Shown here one piece after another: positions 26,241 through 36,503 of a stretch of 64,000 nucleotides of DNA; within the stretch, counting starts at the first letter, position 1, and the number at the start of each line of letters is the position of its first letter. The notes beneath the pieces are model-generated. The model was not told the origin of the DNA, ran no database searches, and worked only from the letters and a program-made list of their open reading frames with translations. The stretch covers positions 1-64,000 of the forward strand of contig NZ_JACAOS010000018.1 in assembly GCF_013386165.1 (NCBI RefSeq), read 5' to 3'. Source of the DNA: Pseudomonas gingeri. GTDB taxonomy: Bacteria > Pseudomonadota > Gammaproteobacteria > Pseudomonadales > Pseudomonadaceae. A program made the position numbers and the translations under genes.

Positions 26241-27812
26241 TTAACTGACTGGCACTGGGGCTTGCCTGCTCACCACAATGCTGCGCCACAACGCGGCAAC
26301 CATCAGCACGCAGACCAGCGCCCAGCACCAGGCCTGCTGGTTTTGCAGACCTTCACGGTACAGCTGCGGAGCCAAGCTGGCGCCAATGATCAACGCCAGC
26401 AACCCCATCTCCCGACGCGGACCGCGAACCGGACGTACCAGGAACACCAGCGCCGGCAGCAACAAGGCCGCGCTCGGGAAGCTGCGGTAGCGCGGATCGA
26501 ACACCAGTTCCAGCATCATCACCGCCGCGGCAAAGCCCGCGCCCACCAGCAGCCAGCCAGCGCGTCGCTCCAGGGATTTGAACAGGCCTGCGCGCCAGCC
26601 GGCCTGGCTACCCAGGGCCAACGCCGCATGTGCCAGCACCAGCAGATTCAGCGCTAGCAACAAGCCGGCCCAGATCCACTCACCGGTAAACCGGCTGGTG
26701 ACCCGCGCCAATTCACCCCAGGCGCCGATGGAGCAGCCCGCCAGTGCGCCCAGCAACGGCACCAGCAGCGCCGCCCGGGTGCTGCGAACCCGCCCGGCGA
26801 TCAGCAACGTGCCGAGGAAAATCAACCCGCCCAAGCCCAGCCACAGCGGCCATTGCGGCAGGTTCGAGACCGGACCGGCCAATACGCCCTTGTCCTGGCG
26901 ATCGGCATCGAACAGGCCCCAGTAACCGCCGACGGCGCCTTCACTGCCGCGTTTCCACGGCTGGTCGAACGCCTCGATCAGGTTGTAGTGCCAACCGTTC
27001 TGTTCGGCCAGGGTGGCAAAGCCACGAATGAACCTGGCTTCGTTGACTCGGCTCGGCAGTGCGGTTTCCCGCTGGCGGCCTTCACTTGGCCAGCCGGTTT
27101 CGCCGATCAGGATGTCCTTGGGCGCGAAGCGTTTGCCGAACTCCTCGCGTACCTGGGCGACATGCTCGAGAGCGTGGTCGATGCTGGAAGGCTCATCCTC
27201 CCAATACGGCAGCAGGTGAATGGTCAGGAAGTCCACGGCGGGGGCGATCTGTGGATGTTCCAGCCAGAACACCCAGACGTCGGCATAGGTGACCGGTTGC
27301 TTCACATGGGCCTTGACCTTCTGGATCAGCTTGACCAGTTGGTCGCCGGTCACTTCCTTGCGCAGCAGGGCTTCGTTGCCGACGATCACCGCGGTGACCA
27401 CATCGGCGTTGGCGTTGGCCGAGGCGATCAGGGCGTCGACTTCCTGCTCGGTGGCCACCGGGTCGGCGCTGACCCAGGCACCGATCATCATCTTCAGGCC
27501 GTGCTTGCGCGCCAGTTCGGGGAGCATTTCCAGGCCGGCCTGGGAATAGGTGCGAATGCAGTCGAAGCGCGTCGACAACAACGCCAGGTCCGCATCCATG
27601 CGCTCGGGGCGCGGTTTGAACGGCTGGTCGAAGGGCGACTGGTCCTTGTCGAACGGGGTGTAGGAGGCACATTGCAGCTTGTGCGTCGGCGTCGCCGCAT
27701 CGGGCAGGATTACCGGTTGGCCAAGGCCATACCAGAAGCCGCAGAGTGCAAGGAGCCCGAGCAGGCAAGCGAATAAATAAGGCAGGAACGGGAAGCGGGC
27801 AGTGGCGGACAT
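26241..27812 (-). CDS. GH17-like beta-glucan synthesis/hydrolase membrane protein
   Basis: The 523-residue protein has an N-terminal signal anchor (about 10-32), an extracytoplasmic glycosidase-like domain and about eight C-terminal transmembrane segments. The glycosidase part starts at CASYTPFDKDQSPF and carries IVGNEALLR and LIGETGWPSEG, which match the two catalytic Glu regions of the GH17 glucanase fold. Proteins of this design in Pseudomonas are annotated as beta-(1-6) glucan synthases and are linked to periplasmic glucans; I infer the same. Start ATG 27812 gives a proper signal anchor. Confidence 0.82.
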   Translation of the reverse strand: MSATARFPFLPYLFACLLGLLALCGFWYGLGQPVILPDAATPTHKLQCASYTPFDKDQSPFDQPFKPRPERMDADLALLSTRFDCIRTYSQAGLEMLPELARKHGLKMMIGAWVSADPVATEQEVDALIASANANADVVTAVIVGNEALLRKEVTGDQLVKLIQKVKAHVKQPVTYADVWVFWLEHPQIAPAVDFLTIHLLPYWEDEPSSIDHALEHVAQVREEFGKRFAPKDILIGETGWPSEGRQRETALPSRVNEARFIRGFATLAEQNGWHYNLIEAFDQPWKRGSEGAVGGYWGLFDADRQDKGVLAGPVSNLPQWPLWLGLGGLIFLGTLLIAGRVRSTRAALLVPLLGALAGCSIGAWGELARVTSRFTGEWIWAGLLLALNLLVLAHAALALGSQAGWRAGLFKSLERRAGWLLVGAGFAAAVMMLELVFDPRYRSFPSAALLLPALVFLVRPVRGPRREMGLLALIIGASLAPQLYREGLQNQQAWCWALVCVLMVAALWRSIVVSRQAPVPVS

Positions 27813-28141
27813 GGTCGGGCCGTATGGGAACAAAGCCGCGCATCTTACCCGGATTTCTTCAGGCCCAGGGCCCGTGCAGCATTTTGTCATGCAAAGTTCG
27901 AGCGCAATAAATGAAGGGATTTCTCCAGGCCCCGACTGCTGGCGTTCTGATGTCGTTTCTCGCTGTCTTGAGGTCGCTGTCAGAGCAGGTCGAAGGGCTG
28001 GGCGGGTTGATGATCAGGGCGTCAGTACTCCGCTGATGATCGGGCGGTTTGGCGGTGAGGCGTGATGGGGGCGCTGTGCACCAAAACAATACGTTGACGT
28101 CGCCCGGCAATCGTCGGGTGCAGCATTTCGGGGAAGTAACG
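27813..28141. other. gap without gene between divergent promoters
   Basis: This 329-bp region separates the divergent glucan enzyme and binding-protein genes. I see no supported gene or strong promoter match; short frames here lack ribosome binding sites. A GGGGAA Shine-Dalgarno sequence lies at its right end. Confidence 0.5.
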
Positions 28142-28990
28142 ATGAAGATGCGACGACTCTTAGGCGCTGGTGCCGTTCTGGCGCTGGCGATCGGCTCCAC
28201 CGTGGTGAGTGCCGCTGGTAAGGAAATCACCATCGGTTATGTCGATGGCTGGTCCGACAGCGTTGCCACCACCAACGTGGCGGCCGAGGTGATCAAGCAG
28301 AAGTTGGGTTACGACGTGAAGCTGCAGGCTGTGGCGACCGGGATCATGTGGCAGGGCGTTGCCACCGGCAAGCTCGATGCCATGCTCTCTGCCTGGCTGC
28401 CCGTGACCCACGGTGAGTACTGGGCCAAGAACAAGGACAAGGTGGTCGACTACGGCCCCAACTTCAAGGACGCCAAGATCGGTCTGATCGTGCCAGAGTA
28501 CGTCACGGCCAAGTCCATTGCCGACCTGAAGGATGACACCACCTACAAGAACAAGATCGTCGGTATCGACGCCGGTTCAGGCGTGATGCTCAAGACCGAC
28601 CAGGCAATCAAGGACTACGGTCTGGACTACAAGCTGCAAGCCAGTTCGGGCGCGGCGATGATCGCCGAGTTGACCCGTGCCGAAGAGAAACATGAATCCA
28701 TTGCCGTGACCGGTTGGGTCCCGCACTGGATGTTCGCCAAGTGGAAATTGCGCTTCCTGGACGACCCGAAAGGCGTCTACGGCGCGGCTGAGACCGTCAA
28801 CAGCATCGGCAGCAAAGGCCTGGAAGCCAAAGCGCCGGAAGTGGCGGCGTTCCTGAAGAAATTCCAGTGGGCCTCCAAGGATGAGATCGGCGAAGTCATG
28901 CTGGCCGTCCAGGATGGCGCCAAGCCGGACGTCGCGGCCAAGGATTGGGTTGCCAAGCACCCGGACCGCGTAGCCGAGTGGATCAAGTAA
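28142..28990 (+). CDS. betX: glycine betaine/choline-type ABC substrate-binding protein (orphan)
   Basis: The 282-residue protein has a signal peptide (cleavage near VSAAG, residue 24) and the OpuAC-type binding fold: IGYVDGWSDSV, MLSAWLPVTHGEYW, GIDAGSGVM and AVTGWVPHWMF supply the aromatic residues that cage quaternary ammonium groups. No permease or ATPase gene is adjacent. In P. aeruginosa an orphan binding protein in a comparable position, BetX, delivers betaine to the CbcWV transporter; the symbol rests on that parallel and on the fold. A rho-independent terminator follows. Confidence 0.82.
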   Translation: MKMRRLLGAGAVLALAIGSTVVSAAGKEITIGYVDGWSDSVATTNVAAEVIKQKLGYDVKLQAVATGIMWQGVATGKLDAMLSAWLPVTHGEYWAKNKDKVVDYGPNFKDAKIGLIVPEYVTAKSIADLKDDTTYKNKIVGIDAGSGVMLKTDQAIKDYGLDYKLQASSGAAMIAELTRAEEKHESIAVTGWVPHWMFAKWKLRFLDDPKGVYGAAETVNSIGSKGLEAKAPEVAAFLKKFQWASKDEIGEVMLAVQDGAKPDVAAKDWVAKHPDRVAEWIK

Positions 28991-29016
28991 CACCTCCACC
29001 CGCGCAGTCCCTCGAA

Positions 29017-29051
29017 AAAGCCGCATGACAGCCCGTCATGCGGCTTTTTTT
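29017..29051 (+). terminator. rho-independent terminator of the betaine-binding protein gene
   Basis: AAAGCCGCATGAC and its complement GTCATGCGGCTTT form the stem, ending in a run of seven T. It lies 26 nt after the stop codon. Confidence 0.88.
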
Positions 29052-29210
29052 CGTCTGGCGTAACCCCTCTCCGTCGGCGACGGTGCGGGATTCGGGCAAA
29101 AACTGGCGAAATCGTAATGTCGTTCTAATACTAAGGTCGTCTGGTTTCGCTTCTCCAGCCGCCTAAAGTGAAAAATGTTTCATCTCATCTGTGCTGCGAG
29201 GATAAAAACA

Positions 29211-29522
29211 ATGAACGACAGCATTTACCTCTCGATTCAAAACAGCCCGCGTTTCAAGGAGCTGGTCAGGAAACGGGAACGCTTCGCCTGGATACTTTCG
29301 GCGATCATGCTCGGACTTTACTCGGCTTTCATTCTATTGATCGCCTACGGGCCACAGATTCTGGGCGCCAAGCTCAGTCCTGGCTCTTCCATCACCTGGG
29401 GTATCCCGTTGGGTGTCGGACTGATCGTTTCGGCGTTCGTCCTGACGGCCATCTATGTGCGTCGCGCCAATGGCGAGTTCGACGACCTGAACAACGAGAT
29501 TCTCAAGGAGGCCCAACAATGA
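29211..29522 (+). CDS. DUF485 membrane protein partner of ActP
   Basis: The 103-residue protein has two transmembrane helices (about 25-47 and 60-82) and a cytoplasmic C-terminus, ending in [13 protein letters not shown]-type sequence typical of DUF485 (YjcH). GAGGA precedes the ATG. Its stop overlaps the symporter start in ATGA, and the pair is conserved in proteobacteria, where YjcH accompanies the acetate permease. Confidence 0.92.
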   Translation: MNDSIYLSIQNSPRFKELVRKRERFAWILSAIMLGLYSAFILLIAYGPQILGAKLSPGSSITWGIPLGVGLIVSAFVLTAIYVRRANGEFDDLNNEILKEAQQ

Positions 29523-31177
29523 TCCGGCGTCTATTGGCAGTATTGGCCGGCTCGGCCTTCGCGCCCCTGGTCCTGGCGGCTGACGCCCTGACCGGCGAAG
29601 TGCACAAGCAACCCCTCAATGTGGCGGCCATCGCGATGTTCGTGGTGTTCGTCGGCCTCACCCTGTGCATCACCTACTGGGCTTCCAAACGCAACAAGTC
29701 GGCCGCCGACTACTACGCCGCGGGCGGCAAGATCACCGGTTTCCAGAACGGCCTGGCGATTGCCGGTGACTATATGTCGGCGGCCTCTTTCCTGGGGATT
29801 TCCGCGCTGGTCTACACCTCGGGCTACGACGGCCTGATCTACTCCATCGGCTTCCTGGTGGGCTGGCCGATCATTCTGTTCCTGATCGCCGAGCGCCTGC
29901 GTAACCTGGGCAAGTACACCTTTGCCGACGTAGCCTCCTATCGCCTCGGGCAAACCCAGATCCGCTCGCTGTCGGCCTGCGGTTCGCTGGTGGTGGTGGC
30001 GTTCTACCTGATCGCCCAGATGGTCGGTGCCGGCAAGCTGATCCAGCTGCTGTTCGGCCTCGACTACTACGTGGCGGTGATCCTGGTGGGCATCCTGATG
30101 TGCCTCTATGTGCTGTTCGGCGGCATGCTGGCGACCACCTGGGTGCAGATCATCAAGGCGGTGCTGTTGCTGTCCGGTGCCTCGTTCATGGCGCTGATGG
30201 TGATGAAGCACGTCAACTTCGACTTCAACATGCTGTTTGCCGAAGCGACCAAGGTTCACCCCAAAGGTGAGGCGATCATGAGCCCTGGCGGCTTGGTGAA
30301 GGATCCGATCTCGGCCTTCTCGCTGGGCTTGGCACTGATGTTCGGTACCGCCGGCCTGCCACACATCCTGATGCGCTTCTTCACCGTGAGCGACGCCAAG
30401 GAAGCGCGCAAGAGCGTGCTGTATGCCACTGGTTTCATCGGCTACTTCTATATCCTGACCTTTATCATCGGTTTTGGCGCGATCCTGCTGGTCAGCACCA
30501 ATCCGGCTTTCAAGGATGCGGCGGGCGCGTTGCTCGGTGGTAACAACATGGCGGCGGTGCACCTGGCCAACGCGGTAGGCGGCAGCGTGTTCCTCGGCTT
30601 TATCTCGGCCGTGGCCTTTGCCACCATCCTCGCGGTGGTAGCCGGCCTGACCCTGGCCGGTGCCTCGGCGGTGTCCCATGACCTGTATGCCAGCGTGATC
30701 AAGAAGGGCAAGGCCAACGAGAAGGATGAGATCCGCGTCTCGAAGATCACCACCATCGCCCTTGGCGTACTGGCGATCGGCCTGGGCATTCTGTTCGAAA
30801 GTCAGAACATCGCGTTCATGGTCGGCCTGGCGTTCTCCATTGCCGCCAGCTGCAACTTCCCGGTGCTGCTGCTTTCCATGTACTGGCAGAAGCTGACCAC
30901 CCGTGGCGCGATGATCGGCGGCTGGATGGGCCTGATCAGCGCAGTGGGGCTGATGATCCTCGGCCCGACCATCTGGGTGCAGATCATGCATCACGAGAAG
31001 GCTATCTTCCCGTATGAGTACCCGGCGCTGTTCTCGATGATCATTGCGTTTGTCGGGATCTGGTTCTTCTCCATCACCGACAAGTCGGCGGCAGCCGAGA
31101 AGGAGCGGGCGCTGTTCTTCCCGCAGTTCGTGCGTTCGCAGACCGGTCTGGGGGCGAGCGGGGCGGTTTCCCACTAA
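29519..31177 (+). CDS. actP: cation/acetate symporter
   Basis: The 552-residue protein belongs to the sodium:solute symporter family. It has a cleavable N-terminus ([13 protein letters not shown]) and about 13 transmembrane helices; [20 protein letters not shown] and [10 protein letters not shown] are family signatures near residues 60-90. It takes up acetate and related short monocarboxylates. It is translationally coupled to the DUF485 gene. Proximity to gltA and the TCA operon fits growth on acetate. Confidence 0.92.
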   Translation: MIRRLLAVLAGSAFAPLVLAADALTGEVHKQPLNVAAIAMFVVFVGLTLCITYWASKRNKSAADYYAAGGKITGFQNGLAIAGDYMSAASFLGISALVYTSGYDGLIYSIGFLVGWPIILFLIAERLRNLGKYTFADVASYRLGQTQIRSLSACGSLVVVAFYLIAQMVGAGKLIQLLFGLDYYVAVILVGILMCLYVLFGGMLATTWVQIIKAVLLLSGASFMALMVMKHVNFDFNMLFAEATKVHPKGEAIMSPGGLVKDPISAFSLGLALMFGTAGLPHILMRFFTVSDAKEARKSVLYATGFIGYFYILTFIIGFGAILLVSTNPAFKDAAGALLGGNNMAAVHLANAVGGSVFLGFISAVAFATILAVVAGLTLAGASAVSHDLYASVIKKGKANEKDEIRVSKITTIALGVLAIGLGILFESQNIAFMVGLAFSIAASCNFPVLLLSMYWQKLTTRGAMIGGWMGLISAVGLMILGPTIWVQIMHHEKAIFPYEYPALFSMIIAFVGIWFFSITDKSAAAEKERALFFPQFVRSQTGLGASGAVSH

Positions 31178-31216
31178 GGCTTGTAGCGGTTCTTATAGAT
31201 AAGCACTGTTGAAACG

Positions 31217-31254
31217 AAATGCCCCGGTCGAGAGATCGGGGCATTTTTTATTGG
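31217..31254 (+). terminator. actP terminator
   Basis: ATGCCCCGGTC and GATCGGGGCAT form the stem with a short GAGA-like loop, followed by TTTTTTA. Confidence 0.85.
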
Positions 31255-31280
31255 TCGGTCGCGCTCAGCGCGAAGCACAA

Positions 31281-31312
31281 ACAAAAACGGCCTCTATCAA
31301 GAGGCCGTTTCC
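31281..31312 (-). terminator. gltA terminator
   Basis: On the minus strand AAACGGCCTCT and AGAGGCCGTTT pair and are followed by TTTGTTT. It ends the gltA transcript. Confidence 0.8.
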
Positions 31313-31344
31313 GGTGCAGCTAAGGTCTTACCCTGGGGCAAACC

Positions 31345-32634
31345 TTATTTGCGGTCTTCCAGCTGGGTGATGTCACGCGACTCGTAGCCGGTGTACAGCT
31401 GGCGCGGGCGGCCAATCTTGTACGGGCTGGAGAGCATTTCCTTCCAGTGGGAGATCCAGCCCACGGTCCGCGCCAGGGCGAAGATCACGGTGAACATGCT
31501 GGTTGGAATGCCGATCGCCTTGAGGATGATCCCCGAGTAGAAGTCGACGTTCGGGTACAGCGAACGCTCGATGAAGTACGGGTCGGTCAGGGCGATCTCT
31601 TCGAGACGCATGGCCAGTTCCAGCTGCGGATCGTTTTTGATACCCAGCTCTTTCAGTACTTCGTCGCAGGTCTTCTTCATTACGGTGGCGCGTGGGTCGC
31701 GGTTCTTGTAGACCCGGTGACCGAAGCCCATCAGCTTGAACGGATCGTTCTTGTCCTTGGCCTTGGCGATGAACTTGTCGATGTTCGAGACATCGCCGAT
31801 TTCATCGAGCATGGTCAGGACCGCTTCGTTGGCGCCGCCGTGGGCAGGGCCCCAGAGCGCGGCGATACCGGCGGCGATACAGGCGAACGGGTTGGCACCC
31901 GAAGAGCCCGCCAGACGCACGGTGGAGGTCGAAGCGTTCTGCTCGTGGTCGGCATGGAGGATGAAGATCCGGTCCATGGCCTTGGCGAGTACCGGGCTGA
32001 TCGGTTTGATCTCGCACGGGGTGTTGAACATCATGTGCAGGAAGTTTTCCGCGTACGACAGGTCGTTGCGCGGGTACATCATGGGTTGACCCATGGAGTA
32101 CTTGTAAACCATCGCTGCCAGGGTTGGCATCTTGGCCACCAGGCGGACCGCGGAGATTTCGCGGTGCTGGGGGTTATTGATGTCCAGGGAGTCGTGGTAG
32201 AAAGCCGACAGGGCGCCAACCACGCCGCACATGACGGCCATCGGGTGGGCGTCGCGACGGAAGCCGTTGAAGAAGGTCTTCAACTGCTCGTGCACCATGG
32301 TGTGGTTCTTCACGGTGCTGACGAACTGGGCCTTCTGCTCTACTGTCGGCAGTTCGCCGTTGAGCAGCAGGTAGCAGGTTTCCAGGTAGTCGGATTTCTC
32401 GGCGAGTTGCTCGATCGGGTAGCCGCGGTGCAGCAGAATGCCGTTATCGCCGTCGATATAGGTGATCTTCGACTCGCAGGAAGCGGTCGACATGAAGCCT
32501 GGGTCGAATGTGAACCGGCCCGTGGCCGTCAGGCCCCGCACGTCGATTACATCGGGACCAACGGTGCCGGTTAAAATGGGCAGCTCGACGGGGGCTGCGC
32601 CCTCGATGATCAACTGCGCTTTTTTGTCAGCCAT
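31345..32634 (-). CDS. gltA: citrate synthase (type II)
   Basis: The 429-residue enzyme condenses acetyl-CoA with oxaloacetate. Catalytic segments are visible: [14 protein letters not shown] (His), [14 protein letters not shown] (His) and the Asp region in [15 protein letters not shown]. The N-terminal beta domain (about residues 1-60) is characteristic of the hexameric, NADH-inhibited gamma-proteobacterial type. It is transcribed away from the sdh-suc operon from the strong promoter at 32693-32720. Confidence 0.98.
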   Translation of the reverse strand: MADKKAQLIIEGAAPVELPILTGTVGPDVIDVRGLTATGRFTFDPGFMSTASCESKITYIDGDNGILLHRGYPIEQLAEKSDYLETCYLLLNGELPTVEQKAQFVSTVKNHTMVHEQLKTFFNGFRRDAHPMAVMCGVVGALSAFYHDSLDINNPQHREISAVRLVAKMPTLAAMVYKYSMGQPMMYPRNDLSYAENFLHMMFNTPCEIKPISPVLAKAMDRIFILHADHEQNASTSTVRLAGSSGANPFACIAAGIAALWGPAHGGANEAVLTMLDEIGDVSNIDKFIAKAKDKNDPFKLMGFGHRVYKNRDPRATVMKKTCDEVLKELGIKNDPQLELAMRLEEIALTDPYFIERSLYPNVDFYSGIILKAIGIPTSMFTVIFALARTVGWISHWKEMLSSPYKIGRPRQLYTGYESRDITQLEDRK

Positions 32635-32692
32635 GTGGCCTCCTATTTATGCTTGAAATCATCAGACAGGCCCCCCACGCAGGGCCCGCACC

Positions 32693-32720
32693 ACTATAGT
32701 GAGATAAATTCGAATGTCAA
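32693..32720 (-). promoter_or_regulatory. strong sigma70 promoter of gltA
   Basis: On the minus strand a perfect TTGACA (32720-32715) and TATAGT (32698-32693) are separated by 16 nt. The start point would be near 32686, giving a leader of about 50 nt before the ATG at 32634. Confidence 0.85.
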
Positions 32721-32834
32721 TTTGCCAAAAGTCTTGTCGTAGGCGGCTTTGGGCGGAGCTTTTCCTCGAAATTGACGGCTATTTACGCCTTTTATCCTGC
32801 TAACGCAATGAGCCATTAGGGGGAGTCCTTTGCG

Positions 32835-32863
32835 TTGTCATTAGTAGCCTAACTGTCTATACT
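32835..32863 (+). promoter_or_regulatory. sigma70 promoter of the sdh-suc operon
   Basis: TTGTCA (32835-32840), a 17-nt spacer and TATACT (32858-32863) form a near-consensus promoter. The start point near 32870 gives an untranslated leader of about 128 nt before sdhC. This length leaves room for post-transcriptional control; sdh messages are known targets of iron-responsive PrrF sRNAs in Pseudomonas, but I did not locate a pairing site. Confidence 0.8.
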
Positions 32864-32997
32864 CGGCAGCCGACCGCCAGAGGCTTTTGGGCCTGTTTTA
32901 TTGGGGGTCGTCACTCCCTGGGTGGTGGGTACCTGACCAGTGCACTTGCCCAACAACTTTGCCCTGATCGTTAGGGCTCATCAGTGAAAAAAAAGCC

Positions 32998-33372
32998 GTG
33001 AAAAGCCAACGACCTGTAAACCTCGACCTAAGGACCATCAAACTCCCAGTCACTGCTTACACGTCCATTCTTCACCGTATTTCCGGTGTCATCCTCTTTG
33101 TCAGCCTGGCCATCATGCTTTACGCATTGGACAAGTCGCTGAGTTCCGAGGAAGGCTTCGGTCAGGTGAAAGCGTGTTTGACCAGTCCGCTAGCCAAGCT
33201 AGTGATTTGGGGCATCCTGTCCGCCTTGCTGTATCACCTGGTTGCCGGTGTGCGCCATCTGATCATGGACATGGGCATCGGTGAAACGCTGGAAGGCGGC
33301 AAGCTGGGCTCGAAAATCGTTATCGCCGTTTCCGTGGTGATTATCGTGCTGGCAGGAGTCTGGATATGGTAA
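32998..33372 (+). CDS. sdhC: succinate dehydrogenase cytochrome b556 subunit
   Basis: The 124-residue membrane anchor has three transmembrane helices. SILHRISGVIL carries the conserved Ser/Arg near the quinone site, and the HLVAGVRHLIMD segment holds the haem-ligand His. It starts at GTG with no good Shine-Dalgarno sequence; GTG 32984 upstream opens only a five-codon frame. It overlaps sdhD by 7 bp. It anchors complex II to the inner membrane and helps bind haem b and ubiquinone. Confidence 0.96.
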   Translation: MKSQRPVNLDLRTIKLPVTAYTSILHRISGVILFVSLAIMLYALDKSLSSEEGFGQVKACLTSPLAKLVIWGILSALLYHLVAGVRHLIMDMGIGETLEGGKLGSKIVIAVSVVIIVLAGVWIW

Positions 33373-33734
33373 CCAACGTCACAAACCTCTCGCGTTCGGG
33401 CCTCTATGACTGGATGGCACAGCGCGTGTCGGCGGTCGTTCTCGCGGCTTACTTCATTTTCCTGATCGGATACGTCATTGCGAACCCGGGCCTGGGCTAC
33501 GCTCAGTGGCACGGTCTGTTCGCTCACAGCGGGATGCGCATCTTCAGTCTGTTGGCCCTGGTGGCCCTGGGCGCTCACGCCTGGGTCGGCATGTGGACCA
33601 TCGCGACCGACTACCTGACGCCAATGGCGTTCGGCAAGTCCGCGACTGTCATACGTTTCCTTTTCCAGGTGGTATGCGGCGTTGCGATGTTCGCGTACTT
33701 CGTCTGGGGTGTGCAGATTCTCTGGGGTATCTGA
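33366..33734 (+). CDS. sdhD: succinate dehydrogenase membrane anchor subunit
   Basis: The 122-residue protein has three transmembrane helices. SGLYDWMAQRVSAVVLAAY near the N-terminus and ALGAHAWVGMWTIATDYL carry the residues that bind haem (His) and quinone (Asp-Tyr). Second gene of sdhCDAB, with sdhA 3 nt downstream. Confidence 0.96.
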   Translation: MVTNVTNLSRSGLYDWMAQRVSAVVLAAYFIFLIGYVIANPGLGYAQWHGLFAHSGMRIFSLLALVALGAHAWVGMWTIATDYLTPMAFGKSATVIRFLFQVVCGVAMFAYFVWGVQILWGI

Positions 33735-33737
33735 TTC

Positions 33738-35510
33738 ATGGCTAACATTCCAACGATTTCTTTCGACGCCATCATCATTGGCGGCGGCGGCGCGGGCATG
33801 CGTGCCGCACTGCAACTGGCCCAGGGCGGTCACAAGACGGCCGTGATCACCAAGGTGTTCCCGACCCGTTCGCACACCGTATCGGCCCAGGGTGGCATCA
33901 CCTGCGCCATCGCGTCCGCCGATCCGAACGATGACTGGCGCTGGCACATGTACGATACCGTCAAGGGTTCCGACTATATCGGTGACCAGGACGCTATCGA
34001 ATACATGTGTCAGGAAGGCCCGGCTGCCGTTTACGAGCTGGACCACATGGGTATGCCGTTCTCGCGTACCGAGCAAGGCCGTATCTACCAGCGTCCATTC
34101 GGCGGTCAGTCGAAGGATTACGGTAAAGGCGGTCAGGCTGCACGGACGTGCGCTGCTTCCGACCGTACCGGTCACGCGCTGCTGCACACCCTGTATCAGG
34201 GCAACCTGAAAGCCGGTACCGTGTTCCTGAACGAGTACTACGCTGTCGATCTGGTGAAGAACCAGGACGGCGCGTTCGTCGGTGTGATCGCCATCTGCAT
34301 CGAAACCGGCGAAACCAGCTACATCCGCGCCAAGGCCACCGTTCTGGCCACCGGCGGTGCCGGTCGTATCTACTCGTCCACCACCAATGCCCTGATCAAC
34401 ACCGGTGACGGCGTCGGCATGGCCCTGCGTGCTGGCGTGCCGGTACAAGACATCGAAATGTGGCAGTTCCACCCGACCGGCATCGCCGGCGCCGGTGTAC
34501 TGGTCACCGAAGGTTGCCGCGGTGAAGGCGGTTACCTGATCAACAAGCACGGCGAGCGTTTCATGGAGCGTTATGCTCCGAACGCGAAAGACCTGGCCGG
34601 TCGCGACGTGGTAGCACGTTCGATGGTCAAGGAAATCATTGCCGGCAACGGCTGTGGCCCGAATGGCGACCACGTGCTGCTCAAACTCGATCACCTCGGC
34701 GAGGAAGTGCTGCACAGCCGTCTGCCAGGTATCTGTGAGCTGTCCAAGACCTTTGCCCACGTCGACCCGGTCGTCGCGCCGGTTCCGGTCGTTCCAACCT
34801 GCCACTACATGATGGGCGGCGTTGCCACCAACATCCATGGTCAGGCCATCACCCAGGACGCCGAAGGCGTCGACACCATCATCCCTGGCCTGTTCGCGGT
34901 CGGTGAAGTGGCGTGCGTATCGGTTCACGGTGCCAACCGCCTGGGCGGCAACTCGCTGCTCGACCTGGTGGTCTTCGGCCGTGCGGCCGGCCTGCACCTG
35001 GAAAAAGCCCTGACCGACGGTATCGACTACGACGACGCCACCGACGCCGACATCACGGCGGCACTGGCACGTCTGTCCGCTCTGAACGAGCGTACCGATG
35101 GCGAAGACGTGGCGACCCTGCGTCGCGAGCTGCAAAGCTGCATGCAGAACTACTTCGGTGTATTCCGTACCGGCGAATACATGCAGAAGGGCATCGCCCA
35201 GTTGGCTGACCTGCGCAAGCGTATTGCCAACGTCAAGATCAACGACAAGTCCCAGGCCTTCAACACCGCGCGTATCGAAGCGCTCGAGTTGCAGAACCTG
35301 CTGGAAGTGGCCGAAGCCACGGCGATTGCCGCTGAGCATCGCAAAGAGTCTCGCGGCGCTCACGCCCGTGAAGACTTTGAAGAGCGCGACGACGAAAACT
35401 GGCTGTGCCATACCCTGTTCTTCCCGGGTGAGAAGCGTGTGACCAAGCGTGCCGTTAACTTCTCGCCGAAGACCGTTCCGACTTTCGAACCAAAAGTCCG
35501 GACTTACTAA
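33738..35510 (+). CDS. sdhA: succinate dehydrogenase flavoprotein subunit
   Basis: The 590-residue catalytic subunit has the FAD-binding [11 protein letters not shown] motif at residues 15-25. The His covalently linked to FAD is His46 in [10 protein letters not shown]. The active-site Arg/His segments are in QFHPTG and [12 protein letters not shown]. It oxidises succinate to fumarate and passes electrons to SdhB. Confidence 0.98.
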   Translation: MANIPTISFDAIIIGGGGAGMRAALQLAQGGHKTAVITKVFPTRSHTVSAQGGITCAIASADPNDDWRWHMYDTVKGSDYIGDQDAIEYMCQEGPAAVYELDHMGMPFSRTEQGRIYQRPFGGQSKDYGKGGQAARTCAASDRTGHALLHTLYQGNLKAGTVFLNEYYAVDLVKNQDGAFVGVIAICIETGETSYIRAKATVLATGGAGRIYSSTTNALINTGDGVGMALRAGVPVQDIEMWQFHPTGIAGAGVLVTEGCRGEGGYLINKHGERFMERYAPNAKDLAGRDVVARSMVKEIIAGNGCGPNGDHVLLKLDHLGEEVLHSRLPGICELSKTFAHVDPVVAPVPVVPTCHYMMGGVATNIHGQAITQDAEGVDTIIPGLFAVGEVACVSVHGANRLGGNSLLDLVVFGRAAGLHLEKALTDGIDYDDATDADITAALARLSALNERTDGEDVATLRRELQSCMQNYFGVFRTGEYMQKGIAQLADLRKRIANVKINDKSQAFNTARIEALELQNLLEVAEATAIAAEHRKESRGAHAREDFEERDDENWLCHTLFFPGEKRVTKRAVNFSPKTVPTFEPKVRTY

Positions 35511-35522
35511 AGGGTGATCGAT

Positions 35523-36227
35523 ATGTTGCAAGTCGAAGTTTATCGTTACAACCCGGACACCGACGCCGCGCCGAAAACCCAGGTTTTCCAGGTCGACACC
35601 GGTGGCAAGGACTTGATGGTGCTGGACGTACTGGCCCTGATCAAGGAACAGGACGAAGGTTTCTCCTATCGTCGCTCGTGCCGTGAAGGCGTGTGCGGTT
35701 CCGACGGCATGAACATCAACGGCAAGAACGGCCTGGCGTGCATCACGCCGCTGTCCGCCGTGGTCAAGGGCAACAAGCTGGTGGTGCGTCCACTGCCTGG
35801 TTTGCCAGTGATCCGTGACTTGGTCGTCGATATGAGCATCTTCTACAAGCAATACGAGAAGGTGAAGCCATTCCTGCAGAACGACACGCCGGCTCCGGCC
35901 ATCGAACGTCTGCAGACGCCGGAAGAGCGCGAGAAGCTGGACGGTCTGTACGAGTGCATCCTGTGCGCTTGCTGCTCGACTTCCTGCCCGTCCTTCTGGT
36001 GGAACCCCGACAAGTTCCTGGGCCCGGCCGCCCTGCTGCAAGCGTACCGCTTCCTGGCAGACAGCCGTGACACCAAGACCACCGAGCGTCTGGCTTCGCT
36101 GGATGACCCGTTCAGCGTTTTCCGCTGCCGCGGGATCATGAACTGCGTCAACGTCTGTCCGAAGGGCCTGAATCCGACCAAGGCTATCGGTCACATCCGT
36201 AACATGTTGCTGCAAAGCGGCGTGTGA
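35523..36227 (+). CDS. sdhB: succinate dehydrogenase iron-sulfur subunit
   Basis: The 234-residue protein has an N-terminal ferredoxin domain with the [2Fe-2S] Cys set in SCREGVCGSDGMNINGK plus a downstream Cys. The C-terminal domain has the [4Fe-4S] and [3Fe-4S] motifs in CILCACCSTSCPSFWW and CRGIMNCVNVCPKGLNP. ATG 35523 follows AAGGG; an in-frame GTG at 35514 is less likely. It wires electrons from SdhA to quinone. Confidence 0.97.
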   Translation: MLQVEVYRYNPDTDAAPKTQVFQVDTGGKDLMVLDVLALIKEQDEGFSYRRSCREGVCGSDGMNINGKNGLACITPLSAVVKGNKLVVRPLPGLPVIRDLVVDMSIFYKQYEKVKPFLQNDTPAPAIERLQTPEEREKLDGLYECILCACCSTSCPSFWWNPDKFLGPAALLQAYRFLADSRDTKTTERLASLDDPFSVFRCRGIMNCVNVCPKGLNPTKAIGHIRNMLLQSGV

Positions 36228-36503
36228 TTCAGCGGTTGTAACCTGACGGTTGTAAATGTAGTAGCTGTAACCGTAGAAAGGCCAGGGCACGGGCTTCAAC
36301 CCGCGCCCCGGCTATAACCAGAGCAACGGCTCATAAAGCTGTGGCTCTTATTTTTGAAGAAATGAGACCAGCAGGGGCATCCGGGCTGGTACCCGGACTA
36401 TCAGCGTGATCCCAAGTGGCTTGTTTTGGTCGCTGTATTCGGACTTCTGCAAGCTTGCGCGGTGTTTTCGCCGGTGGTGTCCCCTAACCGAGGGTGACCA
36501 AGC
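36228..36503 (+). other. sdhB-sucA intergenic leader
   Basis: This 276-bp gap within the TCA cluster holds a hairpin at 36285-36308 (GGGCACGGG / CCCGCGCCC with one mismatch) but no T-run and no supported gene. It may carry an internal sucA promoter or an RNA-processing site; I see no clear -35/-10 pair. GAGGGTGA provides the sucA ribosome binding site. Confidence 0.5.

Noticed and set aside
33234-36299. 1021-codon open frame antisense to sdhC-sdhB
   Set aside because: It runs opposite four certain genes, has no homology I recognise and has a His/Gln/Val-biased composition typical of the reverse complement of GC-rich Pseudomonas genes.
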